From the NCBI GenBank assembly GCA_011317545.1, contig WUJK01000001.1, forward strand, positions 4,879,001 to 4,943,000: a stretch of DNA of 64,000 nucleotides, written 5' to 3'. The notes under the pieces are model-generated. The model was given only the letters and a program-made list of their open reading frames with translations. It did no database searches and was not told the DNA's origin. Below are positions 1 through 10,558 of the stretch, in pieces; position 1 is the stretch's first letter, and every line of letters starts with the position of its first letter. A program made the translations under genes and the position numbers. Origin of the DNA: Coniella vitis. Lineage: Eukaryota > Ascomycota > Sordariomycetes > Diaporthales > Schizoparmaceae.

Positions 1-1139
1 TTGGATCCCTTGTCCTTGGTGATGTCGACCCAGGTTTCGGCGCCGTTGAGCCAAAAGACACCGACCGAGGAATCCTTCTTGTGGGCCTGCATAAAAGGAA
101 TGGCTCCGTAGAGGGTCATGGGGCTGTCGAGAATGTACTCAAAGACGTCTGCATTGTACAGTCTGTATGGCTCCTCGTAGTTGCCCTCGCCTCCGCGAGT
201 CTCCTTGAGCGACAAGGGTCCAGCGTGCTCGGGGATGCCAAAGACATGATCGTAGTCGACAAACGAAATGTCGAGGGCGACGCTCTCGGGACCGCGAGGC
301 TTGGTGTCGGTGTTTCCACCAAAGCTCTCCTCCCACCAGGTGCTCTCGTCCTCGCCCTTGGGCTCTTCCTCTTTCTTGTCACCTTCTGCGCCGGCACCTT
401 CAGCGTCAGTCTCTTTCTTCTCGGGCTCAGGCTTGTCGACCTTGGGCCGCCAGTGCTCCACGTTCAGCAGACCACGGTCGTTGAGCTTGACCTGCGAGCT
501 GCCGTCCCTCCGGAAATCGACACTAAAGGGGGAGAAGCTGATGACAGCCTCGAACTTGGCTTCTGGGCCGTACTTGACGGTCGTCTGGGTCTTGTCCGAA
601 AAGGCAACCTCAGCGTCCTTGTCCAGCTCGGTGCCACCAACAATTGCCCACTTCTCAGCCTCGTTGTATCGTTCCTTGCGGACTTGGCTGTTGTGTCGAA
701 GCTCAATCTCTCCCTTTTGTCTCTTTTCTTCGTCGACCGTCACACGGGCCACGCCAGATTGGAGGAAGGACACCGTGACGGGCAGGCGAACGGTGTCGCC
801 TTGTTCGTTGATGGTCTTGAGGATAATGGCTTGCAACTGTCCATCTTTGAACGAGGTCGAGTCGGGAAGGATCTTGTAGGGTGCTTCCCAGGCAGCCAAT
901 TCTAACGCGCGGTCTGCATAATCTCTGTTTCGTCTGCAGAAACCCGACTGGCTACATCTCTTGAAATCGTTGTGCTTTACCGTCACTAGAATCAATCCAT
1001 GGTTAGGCGGGAACAGGAACATGGCATAATGCGATCAAGAGGGCATTGTATTCCTACCAGCTGGGGCGATAAAGAGGCACACTATAGAGAGGAAGCACAC
1101 ATAGGCTGTCCACGAGCGGGACAGCCGTGAAACGTGCAT
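1..1139 (-). CDS. ROT2: Glucosidase II catalytic alpha subunit (GH31), N-terminal part, cut by window edge
   Basis: Trims glucose from N-linked glycans on newly made glycoproteins in the ER lumen, as the catalytic partner of the beta subunit. About 355 N-terminal residues of an enzyme usually over 900 residues long are present; the catalytic GH31 barrel lies beyond base 1. Two exons: 1058-1139 and 1-985, with a 72-nt intron (GTAGGA...CTAG). Exon 1 encodes a clear signal peptide (MHVSRLSRSW then a hydrophobic stretch ending FIAPA). Mature protein begins with VKHNDFKRCSQSGFCRRNR, the cysteine pattern typical of glucosidase II. Further on are GGNTDTKPRGPESVALD and VGVFWLNGAETWVDI, hallmarks of the GH31 N-terminal domain of this family. 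An acidic, Lys/Glu-rich insert sits around residues 195-215. Start chosen because it precedes the signal peptide. Identification is by family motifs recalled from knowledge; no search was run. Confidence 0.93.
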
Positions 1140-2187
1140 AGCGGGCTGGTGACGCCGTCCACGGCGGTTGTCGCAACGCATACGAGAGGGCGAGGTAAAG
1201 AGGCAGACAGATTAGGAAATCAAGGCTATGCGAGGGCGACAATCATCAATCGTCTCTTAACAAGCGTCGTATCGACAGCTTGTGCTCAGGCGGGGGAGGG
1301 ATGGAGTAGGAGAAATCCTCTTCCAATCAGTCAACCCTCAGGGCGTAGTGGAAAGTGAAGAGGAATGGTTATTTGGCTTGGTTGGCGATGCCGTGGTCAC
1401 AAGCTCGCCGGTGCCGAGACCTCGCCGTCAAGCTGTCCTTCTATCATCTGGGCGTCCAGGCCGACAGGCCTATAGAAACCCCTGCCATACTTCCAGGCAA
1501 GGCAGGCCGAAACACCAAGAACCCTAACCCTTGTATATAGTATTGTGAGGCCGCTGAAGTACTTGGTACAGGGCTTCAAGTACATAGTACAACTGCAAGG
1601 TCCAAGTGTTGGGTATGAGCTTGACAATCTACGCTCAATGCACACCATTGATGAGAGTCAATTGCTTGCCAACTGCTTTCCACTTGCCCCGTCACCTCCA
1701 TATCTTTTCAGTTCAGCTTGCGCCGAACGCATCTGTGCCCACGTGGAGGATTCAGTGGCCAGTTCGGTCTTGCAAGCCTTGAATTTCTTTGGGTGTTTGG
1801 GATCGACACACAGTATTTGCCGCCTTGTACTGAATAGCAAATATGGCGAGCCCAAAAGACGACGGACGCCAGCAGCAGCAGCGGCTTGACTCTGAGCGAC
1901 CGGCTATAGGGGCAGAAGGGGCTACAGCGGCTGTAGGGCCAGCAAAGCCAGGGTCCAGGCCCGTGGCGGGGAGAGCGGCTGGACCCCAGCACTGGACCCC
2001 ACCCAAACTGCTGGCAGTGGTGCTGGCCGTCGTAGCAGCTGTCCTCTTTCGAAATTTCTTTCTTACGGCTGTTGATCTCTCTTCACCCTCTCCGCCCTCC
2101 ACTTCCTTCGTCTACGAAACCATCACGACCACCGTCACCAACGCCCTCCCTTCTTTTCCCACACAGGACTCTACGCAACCTTCCACA
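1140..2187. other. Intergenic region between divergent glucosidase II and NDK1 genes
   Basis: Shared upstream region of two divergent genes. It contains a TACATAGTA word at 1581-1589 (see findings). The last 345 bases (1843-2187) stay open in frame with NDK1 and could encode an N-terminal extension. A pyrimidine-rich stretch lies just before the NDK1 start, as is common in highly expressed fungal genes. No other gene was recognised. Confidence 0.6.
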
Positions 2188-3170
2188 ATGTCTTCCACCG
2201 AGCAGACGTACGTCCCTATCCTGCAAATCATTCAATTTGCATTTCGGTGGTCCATTGAAGCATTTATGCCCTCTTGGTCGATCCGAGATGGGCACTCTGG
2301 TCCACTTGGTTCGACATGGTCAGCTAACGTATATCTTGCAGCTTCATTGCCATCAAGCCCGATGGTGTCCAGGTATGGACATGACCATGTGCAATATCGT
2401 CACAAACAGCCCAAACTAACCACCAGGATGTAGCGTGGCCTCATTGGACCCATCATCCAGCGCTTCGAGCAGCGCGGGTACGTCTTTGTTCACCTTTGAT
2501 TGTGCAATTGGTGTTCGATTTGCCTGGGGACTTGGTGCATGACTGACTTGGCTGTGTTGACAGATACAAGCTTGTTGCCATCAAGCTCGTCACTCCCTCC
2601 AAGGAGCACCTCGAGACTCACTGTTCGTGAAACCTCTACCACATACACGGGCGACCCCTTTTGCGAAGCTACCCCGCCATCGCTAGCCGCCCCGCCGTGC
2701 GATTCCGCTGACCGCCCTTCTAGACGCTGATCTCAAGGAGAAGCCCTTCTTCCCCGGTCTGCTGTCCTGTATGTCCAACGATCTGAAACACATACAACTC
2801 TCAGCCTTTGGAACAACCATTAACATGCTATATAGACATGATGAGCGGCCCCATTGCCGCCATGGTCTGGGAGGGCCGTGACGCCGTCAAGACCGGCCGT
2901 GGTACGTATTTACTTGGAATCCCAGTTGCCAATTGTACAACAACATTTTACTGATTGTTGAACTGCACAGTCCTCCTCGGCGCCACCAACCCCCTGGCTT
3001 CCGCCCCTGGCACCATCCGTGGTGACTTCTCCATTGACGTTGGCCGCAACGTCTGCCACGGCTCCGACTCCGTCGAGAACGCCAAGAAGGAGATTGCTCT
3101 CTGGTTCAAGGAGGATGAGGTCGTCAGCTACAAGGCCGCTGCTTTTGACTGGATCTACGAGAAGGCTTAG
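2188..3170 (+). CDS. NDK1: Nucleoside diphosphate kinase
   Basis: Transfers the gamma phosphate of ATP to nucleoside diphosphates through a phosphohistidine, keeping NTP and dNTP pools balanced. Seven exons: 2188-2207, 2342-2372, 2434-2477, 2564-2622, 2724-2768, 2836-2901 and 2971-3170, giving 154 residues, the usual NDK length. Visible motifs: the N-terminal TFIAIKPDGVQRGLIGPII, RGYKLVAIKLV, HYADLKEKPFFPGLLSYM and GATNPLASAPGTIRGDF. The catalytic His is 118 in NVCHGSDS, the same number as in animal NDKs. All splice sites are GT/AG and all joins keep frame. The reading frame is open upstream to an ATG at 1843, which would add 115 residues including a hydrophobic segment (AVVLAVVAAVLF). I prefer the start at 2188 because it gives the canonical protein; a longer isoform is possible. 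Confidence 0.96.
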
Positions 3171-3422
3171 ATTGGGCTGTTGTGTATTTGAACAAAGCAA
3201 ACACGCCGCTTCCCACCGCCGTAGCTGCAGCTCTCATATAAAGCCACGTCCCAGATCCTGCACCTGGTATACAAGCGCAATGACTTGCGTGCAGTGAGAC
3301 AAGGGGCAGTAAGCAGCGCCTCTAGAAAAAGCAAAAATAGAGAAGACCTTGAAGTCCCAAACGTTGTGTGTGCATCGTGACCAATGATGGGTTTTGGATA
3401 TTGTGCTCGCTTGGGCACCGTT

Positions 3423-4130
3423 TTATTTCTTGATCGCGACACTTCGTATCCTGGTCAACAGGCCGGCAAACCAAGGCGTAGCCCAGAGACTGCCGACAAT
3501 CCGTACAGGCAATAGGACCTTGGTAATGGCGTAGGCGAGTGCGACCTCGACTACAATCTTGTACCGTGTATCCTCGCTCTCGAGTCGTTGTATAGCAATT
3601 GCATCGTCCTCCTGCCCTCTGTCGGTGGCAGCGGCGGTAGTGTTGGGCTCTTGCTGCTTGTCGGAATCATCAAACCCAAACCAGCCTTTCTTGCGGAAAT
3701 ACCGCTCAAACCGGCCTACCCCCTCGCGCACATAGGCGCCGTAATGCTCCGTCATATATCCCAAAGGTACCCAACTGGTGTAGTGGAACAGACCGACGAG
3801 GGCAAACAGCGGGATGACAGCGGTAAGCTCGTGCAGGATGAGAAAGGATGCGACGTGGGAGAGGGGCGCGTTGCGCAGGCGCGTGGTGTATCGTTGGAGG
3901 GGTTTTGGGAGACGGGAGAGGATGGCGTTTGCGCGGGATTGGCTTGCGGACGAGGACGAGGGTGTGGATGGGGTGGAGGTTTTGGTGGTGTTAGGAGGAG
4001 GAGGAGGAGAATGGTTGTTATTGCTGTTGCTGTTACATCTTTGTTGTTGCTGCGGCCGCTGCTGCCGGTATTGTTTTGGGCCCGGGGGTAGACGTAGGCG
4101 GAGGCGCGGTCGCAGGAAGCGTGGGATCAT
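3423..4130 (-). CDS. DUF1279/FAM210-like mitochondrial membrane protein (Nat2-like)
   Basis: Single-exon protein of 235 residues. The N-terminus is Arg-rich and lacks acidic residues (MIPRFLRPRLRLRLPPG), consistent with a mitochondrial presequence, followed by a low-complexity Q/N/S/P stretch to about residue 65. The conserved core contains LILHELTAVIPLFALVGLFHY (membrane segment), then a charged loop, then a second hydrophobic segment (ALAYAITKVLLPVRIVGSLW). This arrangement matches DUF1279 (FAM210A/B) proteins of the mitochondrial inner membrane. Fungal members are often labelled Nat2 peptide N-acetyltransferase; nothing in the sequence supports an acetyltransferase fold. The molecular function is not established here. 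It is transcribed divergently from the Rieske gene and ends 252 bases from the NDK1 stop (convergent). Confidence 0.75.
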   Translation of the reverse strand: MIPRFLRPRLRLRLPPGPKQYRQQRPQQQQRCNSNSNNNHSPPPPPNTTKTSTPSTPSSSSASQSRANAILSRLPKPLQRYTTRLRNAPLSHVASFLILHELTAVIPLFALVGLFHYTSWVPLGYMTEHYGAYVREGVGRFERYFRKKGWFGFDDSDKQQEPNTTAAATDRGQEDDAIAIQRLESEDTRYKIVVEVALAYAITKVLLPVRIVGSLWATPWFAGLLTRIRSVAIKK

Positions 4131-4776
4131 GGTGATGCGAAGAAGTGGTGCGTTTGGTGTCTTGTGCTCGTGATGCGGGAGGGTGGGAAGCGAAGCTTAT
4201 GTTTTGCTACCGCGGGGAGCTTCTGGACCTGGCATTGTTTGGGTGGGTGTGGGGGCAGGGACAGGTACCGCTCAACCGCTATACCACTGCGCCATTACTG
4301 TGCCTTTCTACCATTTCGGAGCATCGAGGACCCTGCTGAACCCCCTGTAGAAACCACGACCAATACACAACCTTTGAAACTCGATTCAGTACTTGCACCG
4401 TGAAGCTCAGCGGTCACACACAACATTGACGACACTTTGCTTGACGCAGCCACCTTATGAATGTCAGAGGCGCCAGAAGAACTTTGCTGTCTTCCATGGC
4501 TTGCTTTCGCTATACCTGGGCTTCGTGCCAGGTAGCAAGCAATACACATCCCAGCCGTTGCTTGATGACGCGCCTCCAGGAACGGTGAGTCTCGGCGAAG
4601 ATAGCCTCAATTTGTTGAGGTGAGGTCTCAGGCCTCGCGGCGAAGAGCGGTGGTTGTGTGTATTACCACCATCATCCTATGCTTTTGCTCACCTGTGCCT
4701 TCCCATTCACGGTTATGTTTGGTTTGTTATGCATACGGTCAGGTCGCCAGTCATACCATTGATGACCGGGCTCGAA
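4131..4776. other. Divergent intergenic region
   Basis: Promoter region shared by the DUF1279-type gene (-) and the Rieske gene (+). Short open frames here are not convincing. In-frame ATGs for the Rieske gene occur at 4654, 4732 and 4762. Confidence 0.5.
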
Positions 4777-5376
4777 ATGGCTTCAACAGCGTCAGCATTC
4801 TCCTCCAGCAACAACAAACCAGACGAGCCATGGCTCTTTGCAGGGTTGGCCTCCTCCTTCCCCAACATCGCCGACTCGAGCGAACCATACTTCAAGCTCG
4901 CCTGGACCCAGCCATTGCCATGCGCAGGAGAGCCCTTCTCGTCACCACATCACAAAGCTCCCGGGTGCAGAGTCTTCCACCCCAAGGACAGCACGATGGA
5001 CGAGATCGATATCGACGCAGCCGCAGCCGAAGACGCCTGGCTGATGCGCGAGCAGGTCCTCGTCTTCCAGTACAAGGGCCGCTTCCACGCTGTCGACCAC
5101 GCGTGCCCGCACCGTGCGTACAGTCTCTCGTGGGGCCAGCCCTTTGATATTGAGGACGCCGGAAGGGTGTTGGGACAGGGCATCAGGTGTAGAGGGCATA
5201 GCTATGCTTTTGAGCTCACGACCGGCGCTGGTGATCGCGGGGATTATAGGCTGGGGGTGTGGGATCTTGAGTTGCGGCCTTGTCGTGGACAGCCTGGTCT
5301 ATCGGTACATGGAAGTGGGAGTGAAGAGGTGGACAGGGAAGTGTGGGTGAGGAAGAGCGCCAAGAAAACAACATGA
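4777..5376 (+). CDS. Rieske [2Fe-2S] domain protein
   Basis: Small single-exon protein (199 residues from this start) carrying a Rieske iron-sulfur centre. The cluster ligands are visible: C110-P-H112 in HACPHRAYS and C138-R-G-H141 in IRCRGHSYAF. The upstream strand LVFQYKGRFHAVDHACPH is the usual Rieske beta structure. No catalytic oxygenase domain follows, so it resembles Rieske-ferredoxin-like proteins that pass electrons rather than a full dioxygenase. The protein ends in a basic tail. The start is uncertain: in-frame ATGs lie at 4654, 4732, 4762 and 4777. I chose 4777 because its context (GAAATGG) is best. Redox partner and pathway cannot be told from this sequence. Confidence 0.8.
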   Translation: MASTASAFSSSNNKPDEPWLFAGLASSFPNIADSSEPYFKLAWTQPLPCAGEPFSSPHHKAPGCRVFHPKDSTMDEIDIDAAAAEDAWLMREQVLVFQYKGRFHAVDHACPHRAYSLSWGQPFDIEDAGRVLGQGIRCRGHSYAFELTTGAGDRGDYRLGVWDLELRPCRGQPGLSVHGSGSEEVDREVWVRKSAKKTT

Positions 5377-6255
5377 CGCTTAACTTTTACCGACTGCACT
5401 CACGAATGAACTTCGCGATGACTGAGGGAAAACAAAGACGTTGAATAAGGTGGCACGAGAAGCTCGACAGCGGACTCTGCAAGTGACACACAACACCACT
5501 TTAAGCAAATTGCTCGACCCTAAAGACTATTCCAAACGGATCCGGCAGCGTTACTCAAATCCACTGGCCGTAACCAAAGCCGAGCGTGACCTACAGTGTA
5601 CCATCAGCTTCATCACCAATGCTACCAGTCAAGACTCACCGCCAAGGCCTGACAGACCGATTAGCTTACTAGCGCAGCATCGTGGCCCGCGTGCGTTCTC
5701 TTAGACCATCTCGGCGTGGCGTTCGTGCCTACGAATGAGACGGGCTGGGCCATCCTCAGCCGCACACATGGCGCTCTTGCGCCTTTTGCTCCAAACAGGC
5801 AGTGCTCGTCTCTACCCTGAGGTGTGTCACTTGACCGTCATCACCAGGCGGTAGGGTAGAGAAATCTAGATTTTTGAATTGTTGTTCAGTTGTTGCTTTG
5901 TCTACTCTCAGGCGCGCACCAAGAACTCATCACCAACCGCCAGTGCATGAAGATTATGGCCTCGAGCGATGGCATGGCATGGTTCTCGGTCAACTGAATC
6001 CTAATAGCTCCTATTCGACTTCTACCGAGCCGTCTTTGGCCGGTTTAGGGAAGGCCGTCTTGGGGATCCAATTCCATGACTCCGACCTTTTCGAGATTCC
6101 TGCACCATAGTAACCATCCACCCAACATAATCGTGGTCGACCGAGCTTGTACTCTATTGGAATCCTCCGTGCATTCAAACGACAATCATCAAGGGACGTA
6201 AAGAGCAGGACAGCTGACGTGTTCCGGCTAACATTTCTGCCCATCCAACCGAGCC
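5377..6255. other. Intergenic region, no gene recognised
   Basis: About 880 bases between two same-strand genes. The longest open frames (87, 78 and 108 codons) have no recognisable motifs and unfavourable composition. It probably contains the Rieske terminator and the WW-gene promoter. Confidence 0.5.
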
Positions 6256-8115
6256 ATGGCCGCTCTCCCACCCGGCTGGGTTTCGGACTATGACGGCCAG
6301 CGCTGGTTTTGGATCTACACGGCCACCAACCATACACAGTACACCTTTCCCAAGGAAGGCGACGAGTGGCCCGACTATGCGAGTTTCAGCGACATCTCTT
6401 TCGGCAACGCGCTGCTCCCGGCTGCTGAGCTGCTGCCCGAGGAGCGCCTGGAAAGTGAGCGGCAGCTTCGCCGGCGCGCAGCAACAACAGGGACCGCAGC
6501 AGATGGCAGTAGTGGTCCCGTTACGAGAATGAGGCACAGGACCAGACGGAGGAGTGGTGATGCGGAAATGGACGACGGGATAGGTGGGAGTCACCTAGTG
6601 GATATCTTTGCGCAGTCTGGGTACCTTGGTCCTGGGGCGTGGGAGGATGTTGTCGCTGGTGGTTGTGCCTCGCAGCAGCCCAGTGCGCCATCAAGTCACA
6701 CCGCAGTTCATGCTGTCGTTGGTGCTGCTCCGCCACCTCCGCCGTCTGTCAGTGAACTTTCTGCTGATGCCGCAACATACGCGAGCGACGTGAACTTGGT
6801 TCAGAACCTGAGCGCAAGTCACGGCGGAGTACCCCCGAGACGTTCTCAAAATCCAACCGAATCGCCGCAGAAAGGAGACTTCGATGGGCATAGCAAGGAG
6901 CTCAATCGCAGTGGCAATACCGAGACCCATCTATACTCCTTTCATGAAATTGCTGACGACGTTCCTCTCCTCGACAGCAGAGAGATCACACCCACCACCT
7001 CATCAAGCTTCATCACCACACCGCCCAATCTCCCGGAACTCGCCAGTGCATCAACGGCGCTCTGTGCAGAGGAAATCAACCCACCGCCGGTCGAGCTGCC
7101 TGATACGCAGCGGACGTGGCTGGAGCCTGTGCCGGTGCCGAACTTGGTGAATCAATACCCTGTCGATATGCCATGTAGTGTTGATGATAGTGATAGCAGT
7201 GGTGGTGGTGGTGGCGATGGTCGTGGCGCTGCTCACACTCGTTCGCGGGATGGAGATGAAATACCGGTGGTGCTGCGAGCGGAAAGTCGTGGAGTACGTC
7301 AACAGCAGCAGCAGGCCAGTGTTGTTCCAGAGTTGATGAGGAGGGAGATGGTTCATATCGATCCATTCCCCAGACCACTAGCCTTGAGAAGTCATTCGAA
7401 AGAAGCGCCACCATCTCGTGTTGCGCAATGCGCAGAGACTCACAAGAACAATTATGAGATGAGCCTCCATACTGGGCACAGTCAAGAGACATATCACACC
7501 ACGTCTGCAAAAGAAGCGGCAGCAGGAGGAAGGGGAGGAGCAGGAACATCACACTCGACCGATGTCTACGAACGGCTGCCTTCGCAGTCCTATTGCGCCC
7601 ACACTCAACAGCTGAGCCTGCAAACAAATCTCTCGTTCCGACCAAAGGCGCCACTTCGGAGTCAACCGCGCATGCTTCTCGTTAATGGATGCTCGGATTT
7701 TCCTCCACAAATGGGATCAGCAGTGCCGTCAATAGCACAGCCTCCGCCGATTGCCCCGGTGATAACAATGACTGAAGCGACGCCGGTAACAGCAACTGCA
7801 CCAGCATCTCTTCGGCAGGAAGTCGTACTATATTCCCTCGATGATGCGCACACAGATCAACACGACTTGTACCAAAACCAGCGCAGGATACCATTCCCCA
7901 AACCAACACCGGCTCTTCCAAGCACAACCCCACACACGAATACGGACAATGAAGACAACAAAAACAACAAGTATACGCGCACAGATCAGGGTATGAGTAA
8001 GGCCTCGAACCAGGCATCTCGACGAGACGATTGGAACCGGACTGTGGCTAGTACCCAGAAGCGATGGGGCAAAATACCTTCTGTGCTGCGTCCTGGGCCG
8101 CGGTCACGATGCTAA
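6256..8115 (+). CDS. WW-domain protein with long disordered tail
   Basis: Single exon, 619 residues. Only the first 40 residues look folded: LPPGWVSDYDGQRWFW followed by IYTATNHTQYTFPKEGDEWP. This is a WW-type module with W8, the aromatic cluster at 17-19 and P32; the second signature Trp is replaced by Phe (F31). This degenerate pattern (YDG-RWF...TQY-FP-GDE) recurs in hypothetical WW proteins of filamentous ascomycetes. The remainder is Ser/Thr/Pro/Gln-rich, with a Gly run (about 315-321) and no predicted fold. The module may bind proline-rich partners, by analogy with WW domains. No function can be assigned. The start is the first ATG, directly preceding the WW module. Confidence 0.8.
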   Translation: MAALPPGWVSDYDGQRWFWIYTATNHTQYTFPKEGDEWPDYASFSDISFGNALLPAAELLPEERLESERQLRRRAATTGTAADGSSGPVTRMRHRTRRRSGDAEMDDGIGGSHLVDIFAQSGYLGPGAWEDVVAGGCASQQPSAPSSHTAVHAVVGAAPPPPPSVSELSADAATYASDVNLVQNLSASHGGVPPRRSQNPTESPQKGDFDGHSKELNRSGNTETHLYSFHEIADDVPLLDSREITPTTSSSFITTPPNLPELASASTALCAEEINPPPVELPDTQRTWLEPVPVPNLVNQYPVDMPCSVDDSDSSGGGGGDGRGAAHTRSRDGDEIPVVLRAESRGVRQQQQQASVVPELMRREMVHIDPFPRPLALRSHSKEAPPSRVAQCAETHKNNYEMSLHTGHSQETYHTTSAKEAAAGGRGGAGTSHSTDVYERLPSQSYCAHTQQLSLQTNLSFRPKAPLRSQPRMLLVNGCSDFPPQMGSAVPSIAQPPPIAPVITMTEATPVTATAPASLRQEVVLYSLDDAHTDQHDLYQNQRRIPFPKPTPALPSTTPHTNTDNEDNKNNKYTRTDQGMSKASNQASRRDDWNRTVASTQKRWGKIPSVLRPGPRSRC

Positions 8116-8686
8116 GGCTGGTTGGACTTTCTTGTTGAGCTTCATACTGAGGATATGTGTGTGCTTTTTTCTTCGGGGATTATTTCTTTAGGTATTGGTG
8201 CTGTTTGTTGAGGTTGGGTATCTTATTTGGATGAAGGGGCTGTTGCTGGTGGTTGCGAGCAGAGAAGGGTTGGTGTACTACGCAAGTTTGGTCATAGGCA
8301 CATCCACATCAATGTACGGTACATACATTTTGTGAGGCTGAACCACATTTTCCCGAGAAAAGCGTTGCTTTGGCTCTGTGGCAAGGCCCGTCGAGTTGAC
8401 CTCAATATTCATGAAAACGAGTTAGAGGCCATCTATGTTTGGGACCAAATAATGTTGAGGAGATATCCTTATGCATTCTAAGAAACAAACCATTGTTTGA
8501 TCATTCGGGATTGCTCTGCTAAGCGCTGTACGGGTATCATTTTCCTCCGCTCAGGGTGTCAACAAAACATTGCACCACACGACACCCTTAATAAACACTA
8601 CACCTCACTTGCCTGGCATCTAAACCCTTGCAACCGATTCGAAGTCTCTGCTTGCTCGACATATAGAGAAAAGGGCCAAAGTCTAC
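8116..8686. other. Convergent intergenic region
   Basis: About 570 bases between the 3' ends of the WW gene (+) and TRM61 (-). It presumably holds both 3' untranslated regions and terminators. No gene seen. Confidence 0.5.
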
Positions 8687-10558
8687 TCAGCCATTCATTT
8701 CCACGTCGATATTTTGACCTCCAGCACCACTAGCAGCAGTAGCAGCGGCGGCGGCCTCCTTTGCCTTACCCTTTGCCCTTCCGTCTTCCTTGACCTTTTG
8801 GTTCTTTTGCCGCGCCCCTTGCATTTGTTCGCGCTTAGCTTGTTTGCGCGCAGCCCGATCCATGGCCCCAATCACCCTTTGCTGCGATCCCTTGCTCACA
8901 GGCCACTTGGCCGCAGCCGCTGCCTCGTCTTCCTCGGTCCACTCGCGCGGCAGGATGGCAAAGACGAGGTACGAAGTGTGCGCCTTGATTTCGGATTCGG
9001 AGCGCGTGACAAGTTGTCCTTGCAAAAAGGAGGGCTTGACGGCCGCTCCGTCCTTGTTGGATAATGTGGGGGTCTCGTCACTGATTCGTTTTGACGAGTG
9101 CTGATTGCGTTCTTCTGCATCATCGTCGTCATTATCATCGTCGTCGTCGTCGTCTTCAACCGCGCCCTTCCGGCGAGCATGTTGTGCTGTCATCTTGGCG
9201 TTATGCTCCGCGGCCTTGACCTCAATCTCTTTCAATTTGGCCAGCGCCTCGGTAACGTCCTTGGGCGCCTGCTGCATGCCTCTCTCCGAGACGATATTCA
9301 GGCCAATCTTTTCACGGAACACCTGAATGCGCTTGTGGGAGATTTCAACCATTTCGATATCGACCCAGCCGAGCTTGCGCATCTCGGACACGGTGCGTGT
9401 GACTTGTTCTATGCAGGGCGAAAAGGTGCAAATGTAGACGCTCTTGCGCGGGTTGAGCGAGGATATCCATTCACCCTTGTCGGAGCTGTTGACGGCCTCG
9501 CTTTTGTTGTTGGCGTCGTTGGAATTAGTGAGGGTTGGCCGCTGTCTCGACAAATGAGGCAGCGCCAGCCAGGGAGCTGGCAAGTCGAGAAAGACTGCGT
9601 CAGCCTCGGGACTCTTGCCGTCGACCAGGAAACCCTCATTATATACATCACGGTGGTTGACCTCGACGAGTCCATTCAGACCGTGTTCCTGCACCTCCTT
9701 CTTCATCTTGCCGAATCGCTGCTCGTGGAACTCGAAGCTAAACACTTTGCCGGTGCTGGTGCTAGTGTTGCCATCGTAGACTGCTCGCGCCGAGGCATGC
9801 GTGAAACTGCCGGAACCGGAGCCGGCTTCGATGAGGCGCGTGCCGGGACGAGCGCGTATGCGCTGTAGGACGTAGCTATAGTCTGGAGTATAGACGACTT
9901 GCGTGCGGTGGGGCAGACTGCTCGTCCAGATTTCGGGGGTTGGCGGGAGGATGTGGACGAAGCCGCTTGCTGCGGCTGTTGTGACGGCTGTGTTGTTGTT
10001 GTTGCTGTTCTCCTTCTGCGCAGTTTGTGCTATTCTTTGTTCAGTTGCTGAGTTCTCTTGGACCGTGACAGATGCTGTTGCTACTGCAGGCTGTGCGTGT
10101 GTGGATTTTGTGCGCTTCTCACCCTCATCGTTGGCGTCTCTTTTGCGCTTCAACGTGGCAGAGGCGTCTTGTGCTTCCTCTTGGTTGTTGCCCTTGTCGC
10201 GGCCAGCTCCTGCTGGAGTAGGCATATCCTCTTCCTCGTCCATAGCTTCCTCGCTCTTTGCCTGCGACCGCTGGTTCTTCTTTCTGCGGCCGCGTGAGCC
10301 TGTGTCGACGTTGGATGCGCGGACCTGCGAGCCCCAGGGCACGCCAATCATGGTCTGGTGGGGAAACGAGCCGAATCGGGTGTTGAGGACGTGGCCTTCC
10401 TTGTACCCGTCGTGCTCGCCTTGGGATTCGCGCAGGTAGACGGGAACGAGGTCATCCTTGGCGAGCTGGATGATGGCGAGCGTGTTGGCGCGCGCGACGG
10501 AGCCAGGTCTGAGAAAGGGCGAGTCGCCTGGATTAGAGGGGGGATTTGTGGGATGCAT
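8687..10558 (-). CDS. TRM61: tRNA (adenine58-N1)-methyltransferase catalytic subunit
   Basis: Catalytic subunit of the Trm6-Trm61 complex that makes m1A58 in the tRNA T-loop using S-adenosylmethionine, in the nucleus. Single exon, 623 residues. N-terminal beta domain: LAIIQLAKDDLVPVYLR and GHVLNTRFGSFPHQTMIGVPWGSQV. The methyltransferase fold starts near residue 205 (FVHILPPTPEIWT, QVVYTPDYSYVLQ). It carries the SAM-binding glycine loop LIEAGSGSGSFTH (about 242-254), the acidic strand motif FSFEFHEQR, NHRDVYNEGF, and DLPAPW (325-330), the family signature that binds the target adenine. It is longer than usual because of a low-complexity, charged insert at about residues 85-200 and an Asp-run plus Lys/Ala-rich C-terminal tail. 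Identification is firm from motif order. Confidence 0.94.
   Translation of the reverse strand: MHPTNPPSNPGDSPFLRPGSVARANTLAIIQLAKDDLVPVYLRESQGEHDGYKEGHVLNTRFGSFPHQTMIGVPWGSQVRASNVDTGSRGRRKKNQRSQAKSEEAMDEEEDMPTPAGAGRDKGNNQEEAQDASATLKRKRDANDEGEKRTKSTHAQPAVATASVTVQENSATEQRIAQTAQKENSNNNNTAVTTAAASGFVHILPPTPEIWTSSLPHRTQVVYTPDYSYVLQRIRARPGTRLIEAGSGSGSFTHASARAVYDGNTSTSTGKVFSFEFHEQRFGKMKKEVQEHGLNGLVEVNHRDVYNEGFLVDGKSPEADAVFLDLPAPWLALPHLSRQRPTLTNSNDANNKSEAVNSSDKGEWISSLNPRKSVYICTFSPCIEQVTRTVSEMRKLGWVDIEMVEISHKRIQVFREKIGLNIVSERGMQQAPKDVTEALAKLKEIEVKAAEHNAKMTAQHARRKGAVEDDDDDDDNDDDDAEERNQHSSKRISDETPTLSNKDGAAVKPSFLQGQLVTRSESEIKAHTSYLVFAILPREWTEEDEAAAAAKWPVSKGSQQRVIGAMDRAARKQAKREQMQGARQKNQKVKEDGRAKGKAKEAAAAATAASGAGGQNIDVEMNG

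Noticed and set aside
8630..8655. TTCGAAT word on the minus strand as a possible tRNA T-loop
   Set aside because: The flanking bases do not form the five-pair T stem.
9098..9868. 256-codon plus-strand frame opposite TRM61
   Set aside because: Overlaps the conserved methyltransferase motifs on the other strand; the translation has no domain.
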